This document shows, one piece after another, positions 7,558-14,257 of a DNA stretch of 21,072 nucleotides. A program made the translations under genes and the position numbers. The notes beneath the pieces were generated by a model. That model saw only the letters and a program-made list of their open reading frames with translations. It was not told the DNA's origin and did not search any database. Source of the stretch: Pseudomonadota bacterium (GTDB lineage Bacteria > Pseudomonadota > Alphaproteobacteria > Rhizobiales > Xanthobacteraceae); contig JAEYTJ010000268.1 of assembly GCA_023434095.1 (NCBI GenBank), forward strand, positions 1 to 21,072. Direction: 5' to 3'. Numbering within the stretch: the first letter of the stretch is position 1; each line of letters starts with the position of its first letter.

Positions 7558-10145
7558 CCGCGATGGCGCTGGAGGTCTATCGCCGCAAGCGTGACTTCAC
7601 CCGCACCCGGGAGCCGCAGGGCGCCGAGGCCGCCACGCCCGGCCATGCCTATCTCGTCCAGAAACACGCCGCGCGCCGCCTGCATTACGATCTGCGGCTG
7701 GAGATGGACGGCGTGCTGAAGAGCTGGGCGGTCACCAAGGGGCCGAGCCTGGTGCCGGGCGAGAAGCGGCTGGCCGTGCATGTGGAGGACCACCCGCTCG
7801 ACTACGGCACCTTCGAGGGCACCATTCCCAAGGGCGAATATGGCGGCGGCACCGTCATGCTGTGGGACCGTGGAAGCTGGGAGCCCATTGGGGATCCCGC
7901 GCGCGGCTACAAGAAGGGCCATCTCGAATTCGCGCTGCATGGCGAGAAGCTCACCGGGCGCTGGCACCTGGTGAGGATGGCCGGGCGCCGGGGCGAGAAG
8001 GCCGACAACTGGCTGCTGATCAAGGCGGAGGACGAGGCCGCCCGTCCGGAAGACGCGCCGGATATCCTTGAGGAGAGTCCGGACTCGGTGACGTCCGGCC
8101 GCACCATGGACGCGATCGCCAAGGGCGAGGCGGGGGTGGACGAAGGCCCGCCGGCCGCCCCTGAGTCCGCAAAGGCCAAACCCGCGAAAGCTCCTGCGGC
8201 AAGAACCCGTCGGGCGGAGGCCGTACCGCGCCGGGCCCCCCGCGCCTCCGCCGCGAAGAAGGCGCCCGGCGTCGCGGCACCGCTGCCCGATTTCATCGAG
8301 CCGCAGCTGGCGACTTTGGTGGCCAAGGCGCCGGTGGGTAGGAACTGGATCCACGAGATCAAGTTCGACGGCTACCGGCTTCAGGCCCGCATCGACAAGG
8401 CCGCGAAGGGAAAGGGCCGGGTGAAGCTGCTCACCCGCTCCGGCCTCGACTGGACGGCGCGCTTCGGCAAGGCGCTGGTGGCGGCACTGGAGGCGCTGCC
8501 GGCGCAGGACGCGCTGATCGACGGCGAACTGGTGGTGGAAAACAGCGCCGGCGTCTCCAATTTCAGCCTTCTCCAGCAGGACCTCGCCGAAGGCCGTGCC
8601 GACCGCTTCGTCTACTATGCCTTCGATCTTCTCCATCTCGATGGCCGCGACCTCACCGGCGAACCCCTCACGCTGCGCAAGCATGCGCTGGAACGGCTGC
8701 TGAGCCAGCCGGCGGAAGGCCTGCGCTACAGCGAGCATCTGACGGAGGATGGCGACGCCATGCTGCGCCATGCCTGCCGGCTAAGCCTCGAAGGGCTGGT
8801 GTCGAAGCGGGCGGACGCGCCCTATCGGCCCGGCCGTGGCAAGGAGTGGGTGAAGTCGAAATGCGCCTTCCGGCAGGAATTCGTCATTGGAGGCTTCACG
8901 CCGTCCACCGCGCAGAAGAACGCCATCGGTTCGCTGGTGCTCGGCGTCTATGAGGCGGGCAAGCTCACTTCCGTCGGCCGGGTCGGCACCGGCTTCTCGC
9001 GCGAACTGGCGCGCGACCTCCACGCCCGGCTCGGGAAGATCGCCCGCGCGCGCAGCCCCTTTGCCCAGCAACTGACGGCGGAGGAACGGCGCGGGGTCTC
9101 CTTTGTCGCGCCCGAACTCGTTGCCGAGGTGGAGTTTCGCGGCTGGACCGGCGACCAGCATCTGCGCCACGCCGCCTTTCGCGGCTTGCGCGAGGACAAG
9201 CCGGCGCGCGAGATCGTCCGCGAGACTCCCGTGGAGGGCGAGACCATGGCCGCGAAACCCGACGCGCCCCGTTCGCGGGTGAAGCTGACCCATCCCGACC
9301 GCATCTATTGGCCGGCCGAGGGCATCACCAAGCAGGGCCTCGCCGACTATCACGCCGAGATCTGGCGCTTCATCGCTCCCTTCGTCGTCGCCCGGCCGCT
9401 GGCACTGCTGCGCTGCCCGGACGGCATCGACGGGCAGGCCTTTTTCCAGAAGCACTCCTGGCGCGGCATGAACAAGGCGATCAAGGTCGCCAAGGACAAG
9501 GACGGCGAGGAGCTTCTTTACATCGACGACCTCGACGGGCTGATCGCCCTCGTCCAGTCGGCCGCACTGGAAATCCACCCCTGGGGGGCGCCGCTGGTCG
9601 ACGTCGAGCGGCCGGACCAGCTCATCTTCGATCTCGACCCCGGCGAGGAGGTCGGCTGGGAGGGCGTCGTGGCCGGCGCGCGGGAAATCCGGGCCCGGCT
9701 GGAAGCGCAGGGGCTTCCGGCCTTCGTCAAGACGTCCGGCGGCAAAGGTCTGCACGTCGTGGTGCCGCTGGCACCGAAGGCGACCTGGGAGATAGCCAAG
9801 CCCTTCGCCAAGGCGTTGGCCGATGCCATGGCCGCCGACGACCCCGATCGCTACATCGCGGTGGCCGCCAAGGCCCGGCGCAAGGGCCGCATCTTCAGCG
9901 ACTATCTGCGCAACGGGCGCGGCGCCACGGCGGTGGCGGCCTATTGCCCGCGCGCCCGGCCCGGGGCCGGGGTCTCCATGCCGGTGGCGTGGGACGAGCT
10001 CGACGCCATCGCCGGCGGCGCGCAGTTCACGCTGACCGAGGCGCCGGCCCGCCTCGCCAATCTCGCGCCCGACCCGTGGGCGGATTTCCGGGCCGCCTCC
10101 GTCCCGCTGCCGGAGACCGGCTCCTCCCGCCGGAGGAAAGCCTGA
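7554..10145 (+). CDS. ligD: Multidomain ATP-dependent DNA ligase LigD (PE-LIG-POL)
   Basis: An 863-residue central enzyme of bacterial end joining that cleans 3' ends, adds nucleotides and seals breaks. Domain order is that of Pseudomonas LigD. The phosphoesterase is at about 15-165, with every expected active-site residue at the right spacing: His38, His44, Asp46, Arg48, His80, Tyr84. A basic Ala/Lys/Arg linker lies at about 200-240. The ligase adenylation domain starts near 245 with nucleotide-accepting Lys270 in KFDGYR, then LIDGELVV and EGLVSKRADAPY, followed by an OB domain to about 565. The primase-polymerase at about 575-855 has metal-binding DLDP (Asp693, Asp695), HPWGAP and SGGKGLHV. 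The ATG at 7554 overlaps the ku stop; the ATG at 7563 is an alternative. Its stop directly abuts the mgtC start. Confidence 0.95.
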   Translation: MTAMALEVYRRKRDFTRTREPQGAEAATPGHAYLVQKHAARRLHYDLRLEMDGVLKSWAVTKGPSLVPGEKRLAVHVEDHPLDYGTFEGTIPKGEYGGGTVMLWDRGSWEPIGDPARGYKKGHLEFALHGEKLTGRWHLVRMAGRRGEKADNWLLIKAEDEAARPEDAPDILEESPDSVTSGRTMDAIAKGEAGVDEGPPAAPESAKAKPAKAPAARTRRAEAVPRRAPRASAAKKAPGVAAPLPDFIEPQLATLVAKAPVGRNWIHEIKFDGYRLQARIDKAAKGKGRVKLLTRSGLDWTARFGKALVAALEALPAQDALIDGELVVENSAGVSNFSLLQQDLAEGRADRFVYYAFDLLHLDGRDLTGEPLTLRKHALERLLSQPAEGLRYSEHLTEDGDAMLRHACRLSLEGLVSKRADAPYRPGRGKEWVKSKCAFRQEFVIGGFTPSTAQKNAIGSLVLGVYEAGKLTSVGRVGTGFSRELARDLHARLGKIARARSPFAQQLTAEERRGVSFVAPELVAEVEFRGWTGDQHLRHAAFRGLREDKPAREIVRETPVEGETMAAKPDAPRSRVKLTHPDRIYWPAEGITKQGLADYHAEIWRFIAPFVVARPLALLRCPDGIDGQAFFQKHSWRGMNKAIKVAKDKDGEELLYIDDLDGLIALVQSAALEIHPWGAPLVDVERPDQLIFDLDPGEEVGWEGVVAGAREIRARLEAQGLPAFVKTSGGKGLHVVVPLAPKATWEIAKPFAKALADAMAADDPDRYIAVAAKARRKGRIFSDYLRNGRGATAVAAYCPRARPGAGVSMPVAWDELDAIAGGAQFTLTEAPARLANLAPDPWADFRAASVPLPETGSSRRRKA

Positions 10146-10679
10146 ATGGAGCGGCTGCCGCAGGCGCTCTGGCTGACGCCGGACGAGATCGAGAACCTGC
10201 TCCGGCTGATGGCGGCTGCCGCCTGCGGCATGATCGTCGGTATCAACCGCGACCTGCGCGGCAAGCCAACCGGCATGCGCACGCTCGGGCTGGTGGGGCT
10301 CGGCGCCGCGCTCATCTCGCTCTCCGCCCTGCAGGTCGAGGGCATGGCGGGACACCCCGACGCCACCAGCCGCGTGGTTCAGGGCATCGTGCAGGGGGTG
10401 ATGACCGGCATCGGCTTCCTCGGCGCCGGTGTGGTTCTGCGCGACCGCGACCGGCTGGAGGTTCACGGCCTCACCACCGCCGCCGCCGTGTGGGTGACGG
10501 CGGCACTGGGCGTCGCCTGCGCCATCGCCTCCTGGCATCTCGTCTTTCTCGCGCTGGCGACGACGATCGGCCTGCTGGTCGCCATATTGCCGCTGGAACG
10601 GCTGGTGGAATCGCGCGAGGCACCGGCGCCGCGTCGCGCCCGCCCCCTCTCCGACGATGCCGACGAGGAGCCGCGCTGA
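10146..10679 (+). CDS. MgtC/SapB family membrane protein
   Basis: A 177-residue protein with several hydrophobic helices (about 20-38, 45-62, 83-100, 108-128, 130-148). It contains the MgtC/SapB core patterns GMIVGINRDLRGKPTGMRTL, GVMTGIGFLGAGVVLRDRD and VHGLTTAAAVWVTAALGVA. MgtC proteins sit in the inner membrane; in pathogens they support growth in low magnesium and modulate the F1Fo ATPase, but in environmental bacteria the role is unclear. Only the N-terminal membrane domain is present, without the C-terminal ACT-like domain of longer members. The ATG directly follows the ligD TGA with no gap, so the gene is translated from the ku-ligD message. A role linked to end joining is not established. 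The gene converges on the second ku with 6 bp between stops. Confidence 0.88.
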   Translation: MERLPQALWLTPDEIENLLRLMAAAACGMIVGINRDLRGKPTGMRTLGLVGLGAALISLSALQVEGMAGHPDATSRVVQGIVQGVMTGIGFLGAGVVLRDRDRLEVHGLTTAAAVWVTAALGVACAIASWHLVFLALATTIGLLVAILPLERLVESREAPAPRRARPLSDDADEEPR

Positions 10680-10692
10680 CGCCGATCAGCGC
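10673..10692. terminator. Inverted repeat spanning both stop codons of mgtC and ku copy 2
   Basis: GCGCTGA / TCAGCGC is a perfect 7-bp stem with a 6-nt loop. The TGA of mgtC and the TGA of the opposing ku are the inner ends of its arms. It is a possible minimal bidirectional transcript end; there is no T-tract. Confidence 0.4.
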
Positions 10693-11507
10693 CCGCGGCC
10701 GGATTTGCCGCCGGAACCGCGTTCGGCGGCGAGGCTCTTCTTCAGCGCGTCCATGATGTTGACGACATTGGTCGGCGCGTCGTCCGCGTCCTCCCGCGCC
10801 GCCGGGCGCCGGGCCGGGCGCTTTTTCTTCTTCGACGCGATGAGCTGCTTGAGATTCGCCTGCAGCGGATCGCGGACCAGCGCCGCGTCCCAGCCCTGCG
10901 TACGCTTGTCGATCAGCTTGCCGACGAGCGTGACGAGGTCGCCGTCGGCCGTCTCTTCGATGCCGTCGAAATAGCCCTCGGGCCGGCGCAGCTCGTCGGA
11001 ATAATGCAGCGTCCACAGCACGATGCCGCGCCCGCGCGGCTCCAGCATGACGGGCCGTTCGCGCCGGTGCAGCACCACCCGCGACAGGCCGACCTTGCCG
11101 GTCGCCACCATCGCCTCGCGGATCACCGCGAAGGCTTCCTCGCCGACGGGATCGTCCGGCACCAGGAAATGCGGCGTGTCGTACCAGATCCACTCCACCG
11201 TATCGGCCGGTACGAAGGTCTCGATGTCGATGGTGCGGTTGCTTTCCAGCGCCACCGAGTCGAGGTCGTCATCGTCGAGGATCACATAGCGGCCGGGCTC
11301 GCGCTCATAGCCTCGCGCCTGGTCGTCGGAAGCCACCGTCCTGCCGGTCTCGGCATCGACATAGATGCCTTCGACGCGGTTTCCGGTCTCCCGGTTCAGG
11401 GTGTGGAAGCGGATGCGTTCCGACGCGCTGGTGGCCGGCGCCACGACCACCGGGCAGGTGACCAGCGAGAGCTTGAGATAGCCTTTCCAGAGGCCGCGCG
11501 GCGCCAC
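10686..11507 (-). CDS. ku: Ku protein, copy 2
   Basis: A second bacterial Ku on the minus strand, facing the ku-ligD-mgtC unit. I choose the GTG at 11507: it has GAGGA 7-8 nt upstream, gives the family-typical start VAPRGLWKGYLKLSLVTCPV, and yields 273 residues. The frame is open to an ATG at 11621, but that adds a non-conserved stretch across the divergent promoter region. Core motifs: IRFHTLNRETGNRV, IDIETFVPADTVEWIWYDTPHFLVPDD, IVLWTLHYSDELR, a basic SKKKKRPARRPA stretch, and the minimal C-terminal motif VVNIMDALKKSL near the end. Unlike copy 1 it has almost no basic tail beyond that motif. The two Ku proteins are clearly diverged, as in other rhizobia where several Ku proteins coexist and some act as heterodimers. 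Its own promoter is uncertain. Confidence 0.93.
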   Translation of the reverse strand: MAPRGLWKGYLKLSLVTCPVVVAPATSASERIRFHTLNRETGNRVEGIYVDAETGRTVASDDQARGYEREPGRYVILDDDDLDSVALESNRTIDIETFVPADTVEWIWYDTPHFLVPDDPVGEEAFAVIREAMVATGKVGLSRVVLHRRERPVMLEPRGRGIVLWTLHYSDELRRPEGYFDGIEETADGDLVTLVGKLIDKRTQGWDAALVRDPLQANLKQLIASKKKKRPARRPAAREDADDAPTNVVNIMDALKKSLAAERGSGGKSGRGR

Positions 11508-11576
11508 CTGACATTCCTCGATCCGTGATCTCTCCGCCAACAATCGCCGGGCCGTCCGCCGGTTCCCCCGCCCGGC

Positions 11577-11601
11577 CGAACCGATCGAGGGGTGGAACGT
11601 T
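11577..11601 (+). promoter_or_regulatory. Probable EcfG-type promoter for the 105-aa protein gene
   Basis: CGAAC (11577-11581), 16 nt, CGTT (11598-11601): one mismatch to the consensus. The implied leader to the ATG at 11648 is about 40 nt, as at the perfect sites. Confidence 0.55.
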
Positions 11602-11647
11602 GGTGACGGGCGCGGCGCCATCGCGCCCGCGCACAGGAGAGGACGCC

Positions 11648-11965
11648 ATGCCCGGGACCGACCGCCTGCGCGGCGACATCGACGAGGGCCGGACGCGTGA
11701 CAAGGTGCCGTTTCCCGACCCGGCCGCTGCGCCGTTGGGCACGGATGACGAGGCGGCGGGCATGCCCGCCGGAACCGGGCGCCGCGCTGTCGCTGCCGTG
11801 CCGGCAGGTGCGCCCGGCCCGGGCGGCGGCACGGATGAGCGCGGCAGAGCCTATGACGACAAGGGTGCGACCGTGCCGGGCGTCTCCTTCGTCACGGCGG
11901 TCGTCGGTCTTCTTCTCGTCGTCGCGATCGGGGCCGGCGTACTCGCCGCCGTGATGATGAGCTGA
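11648..11965 (+). CDS. Small tail-anchored hypothetical membrane protein, 105 aa
   Basis: A 105-residue protein with a strong ribosome site (ACAGGAGAGG) before the ATG. The first 75 residues are hydrophilic and rich in Gly, Ala, Pro and Asp, probably disordered (GRTRDKVPFPDPAAAP, GAPGPGGGTDERGRAYDDKG). Residues about 80-103 form one strong membrane helix (FVTAVVGLLLVVAIGAGVLA) that ends two residues before the C-terminus. This is the layout of a tail-anchored or C-terminally anchored protein with a long cytoplasmic arm, though the opposite topology cannot be excluded. It stands alone between the divergent ku copy 2 and the phospholipase gene and is followed by a hairpin. I recognise no family; the probable EcfG promoter suggests a stress-envelope role. 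Confidence 0.7.
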   Translation: MPGTDRLRGDIDEGRTRDKVPFPDPAAAPLGTDDEAAGMPAGTGRRAVAAVPAGAPGPGGGTDERGRAYDDKGATVPGVSFVTAVVGLLLVVAIGAGVLAAVMMS

Positions 11966-11966
11966 A

Positions 11967-11993
11967 CCGGGCGGGCCGTCGCGCCCGTCCCGG
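11967..11993 (+). terminator. Possible hairpin terminator after the 105-aa gene
   Basis: Just after the TGA, CCGGGCGGGC pairs with GCCCGTCCCGG with one bulged base and a 6-nt loop, giving a 10-bp GC stem. No T-tract follows, so termination is uncertain. Confidence 0.35.
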
Positions 11994-12007
11994 CCTACCT
12001 CCCGACG

Positions 12008-12033
12008 GGAACCCCACCGGCCCGTGCCGGGTT
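12008..12033 (+). promoter_or_regulatory. Possible EcfG-type promoter for the phospholipase operon
   Basis: GGAAC (12008-12012), 17 nt, GGTT (12030-12033): a perfect -35 and one mismatch in the -10 with the allowed longer spacer. The implied leader is about 28 nt to the ATG at 12068 or about 145 nt to the GTG at 12185. Confidence 0.45.
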
Positions 12034-12067
12034 AGCGCAGGTCGTCACCCCCCGAGAATACGAGCCG

Positions 12068-14257
12068 ATGCCCATCAGCCAGAACCTGCGACAAGACCCG
12101 CGACAAGACCCGATCGAAAGCACCTTGGCCACCCATCCGGTACCGGAGGGGCCCAGCCCGCCGTCCCAGAAGGAGGGAGGGCCGGTGCTGGAGGCCGGGC
12201 GGAACGTCTGGCGCGTGGCGGAGGCCGGGCGCGCGCGGGTGCTCGTCGATGGCGGCGCCTATTTCGGCGCGCTCCGCGAGGCGATGCTGGGCGCGCGGGA
12301 AACCATCCATATCGCGGGCTGGGATCTCGACAGCCGCATGAAGCTGGTGGGCGAGAGCGGCACTGCGCAGGACGGGCTGCCGGAGACGCTGGCGGCGTTC
12401 CTCTCCGCGCTGGTGGCGCGCAACCCGCGCCTGCGCATCCGTCTCCTGCTGTGGGACTATTCGGTGATGTTCGCGCTGGAGCGTGAACTCGCGCCCATTT
12501 TCTCCTTCCTGTGGGCGACGCCGAAGCAGATCGAGCTCTGCCTCGACGACGAACTTCCCCTCGGCGCCTCGCACCACCAGAAGATCGTGGTGATCGACGA
12601 TTCGCTGGCCTTCTCCGGCGGGCTGGACCTGACCGGCCATCGCTGGGACACGCCCGATCATACGCCCGGAGACCCGCTGCGCCGCGACCCGCAGGGTGCT
12701 CTCTACGAGCCGTTCCACGACGTGCAGATGGCGGTCGACGGCGGGGCCGCCGAGGCGCTGGGCGCGCTGTTTCGCGACCGCTGGCAGCGCGCCGCCTCCG
12801 AGCGGCTCAATCCGGCCCGCGCACGCGGCAATCGCTGGCCGCAGGCGCTGCCGGTCGACTTCACCGACGTCGAGATCGGCATCGCCCGCACCCTGCCGAC
12901 CTATGACGGGACGGTCGGCGCGCGCGAGGTCGAGACGCTGCTGTTCGACATGATCGATCGCGCCGAGCGCACCATCTATGTCGAGAACCAGTTCATCACC
13001 TGCGAGCGCTTCACCGAGAGGCTGGTGGAGCGGATGAAGGAGCGCCCCGCGCTGGAAGCGCTGATGGTGACGCCGAACATCTACCGCTCCTGGATCGAGC
13101 AGCAGGTAATGGGCGTGCCGCGCGAGCGGCTGCGGACGCGGCTGGAGCAGGAAGGGCTGGCCGACCGGGCACGGCTCGTCTTCCCGCAGGTCACCGCCGG
13201 GGACGCGACGGTCGAAGTCTTCGTCCATGCCAAGGTGCTCATCGTCGACGACCGACTGCTGCGCGTCGGCTCCGCCAATGTCTGCAACCGCTCCATGGGC
13301 TTCGACAGCGAGTGCGATCTGGTGATCGAAGCCCGCGACGGAGAGGAGCGGGCAGAGGTGGCGGCGGTCCGCGACCGGCTGCTGGGCGAGCATATCGGCC
13401 ACGCGCCCGAAGAGGTGGCGGAACGTCTCGCCCGTGATGGGCTCATCGCCGTCTCGCGCGTGAGCGCGCAGGGCCGCCGCCTCGTGGACCTGCCGGCCGT
13501 CGCTTCCGATCTCGCCCTGCCGCAGATCAGCGCGCTCGCCGACCCGCCCGAACCGCTCTACGACGAGCGCGCCTCGGAAGGCTCCGGCAAGCGGCGCAAA
13601 TGGCCCATCGCCGCCGCCGTGGCAGGCCTCGCGGTGCTGGCGGCGCTGGTGATCGCCTGGGCCAACTCGCCCTTCTCGGAGCCGGACCGCATCATCTCCG
13701 CGCTCGACACCATGGCGGACCGCCCATGGGGCGCCGCCATCGTGGTGGGCATCTATGTGCTGGGCGGGCTGGTGGTGTTCCCGGTGTCGGTGCTGATCGT
13801 CGCCACCGTCGCCGTCTATGGCGGCTGGACCGGGGCGCTATTGGCGGGCCTCGGCGCGCTGGCGAGCGCCGTGGTGACCTTCTTCATCGGCCGCCATCTC
13901 GGTGCGGGCGTCGTCCGCCGCTTCATCGGCCCGCGCATCAACCGCATCCGGCGCGGGCTCGCCAACCAGGGCATCATCACCGTCGCGACGATGCGGATGG
14001 TGCCGGCGGCGCCGTTCACCTTCATCAATCTCGTCGCCGGAGCGGCGGGGCTGCGGGTGATGGATTTCGTTCTCGGCACCGCGCTCGGCCTGCTGCCGGG
14101 GCTGGTGGTGCTGAGCGCGCTCGGCCACCAGATCGTCGAGGTGATCTCGAACCCCACGCTGGGCCGGGTGGGGCTGCTCATCGGCTTCGTGGTGCTCTGG
14201 ATCGCCTGTTCGCTCGGGCTGCAATACCTCGTCACACGGCTGCGGAGGCCGGCGTGA
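12068..14257 (+). CDS. Phospholipase D-like / VTT (DedA, SNARE-associated) domain fusion protein
   Basis: A 729-residue fusion. The first part (about 45-480) is a phospholipase D/cardiolipin synthase-type enzyme with both HKD motifs: His170-Lys172-Asp177 (HHQKIVVIDDSLAFSGG) and His387-Lys389-Asp394 (HAKVLIVDDRLLRVGSAN). Such enzymes cleave or transfer phospholipid head groups. The second part (about 510-729) is a VTT/DedA membrane domain with helices at about 515-535, 555-585, 590-615 and 685-720 and the motif FFIGRHLGAGVVRRFIGPR; DedA-type proteins move or flip membrane lipids. The fusion suggests lipid turnover linked to lipid transport at the inner membrane. The start is uncertain: the ATG at 12068 has a weak ribosome site, while the in-frame GTG at 12185 (residue 40) has AAGGAGG 8 nt upstream. 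The stop overlaps the next gene's GTG. Confidence 0.9.
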   Translation: MPISQNLRQDPRQDPIESTLATHPVPEGPSPPSQKEGGPVLEAGRNVWRVAEAGRARVLVDGGAYFGALREAMLGARETIHIAGWDLDSRMKLVGESGTAQDGLPETLAAFLSALVARNPRLRIRLLLWDYSVMFALERELAPIFSFLWATPKQIELCLDDELPLGASHHQKIVVIDDSLAFSGGLDLTGHRWDTPDHTPGDPLRRDPQGALYEPFHDVQMAVDGGAAEALGALFRDRWQRAASERLNPARARGNRWPQALPVDFTDVEIGIARTLPTYDGTVGAREVETLLFDMIDRAERTIYVENQFITCERFTERLVERMKERPALEALMVTPNIYRSWIEQQVMGVPRERLRTRLEQEGLADRARLVFPQVTAGDATVEVFVHAKVLIVDDRLLRVGSANVCNRSMGFDSECDLVIEARDGEERAEVAAVRDRLLGEHIGHAPEEVAERLARDGLIAVSRVSAQGRRLVDLPAVASDLALPQISALADPPEPLYDERASEGSGKRRKWPIAAAVAGLAVLAALVIAWANSPFSEPDRIISALDTMADRPWGAAIVVGIYVLGGLVVFPVSVLIVATVAVYGGWTGALLAGLGALASAVVTFFIGRHLGAGVVRRFIGPRINRIRRGLANQGIITVATMRMVPAAPFTFINLVAGAAGLRVMDFVLGTALGLLPGLVVLSALGHQIVEVISNPTLGRVGLLIGFVVLWIACSLGLQYLVTRLRRPA
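12088..12111 (+). repeat. Tandem duplication of a 12-bp unit
   Basis: GCGACAAGACCC occurs twice in a row and would encode RQDPRQDP near the start of the long form of the phospholipase. The repeat and low conservation fit a leader that may not be coding if translation starts at 12185. Confidence 0.6.

Noticed and set aside
7329..10538. Two long minus-strand frames (about 480 and 585 codons) opposite ligD.
   Set aside because: They mirror the codon pattern of ligD, lack recognisable motifs and have no convincing ribosome sites.
11508..11621. N-terminal extension of ku copy 2 to an ATG at 11621.
   Set aside because: It is not Ku-like and spans the divergent promoter; the GTG at 11507 has a good ribosome site and the canonical Ku start.
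13600..14253. Upstream in-frame extension of the EEP gene.
   Set aside because: It lies entirely within the phospholipase-VTT gene in another frame; the GTG at 14254 has a ribosome site and gives the family start.
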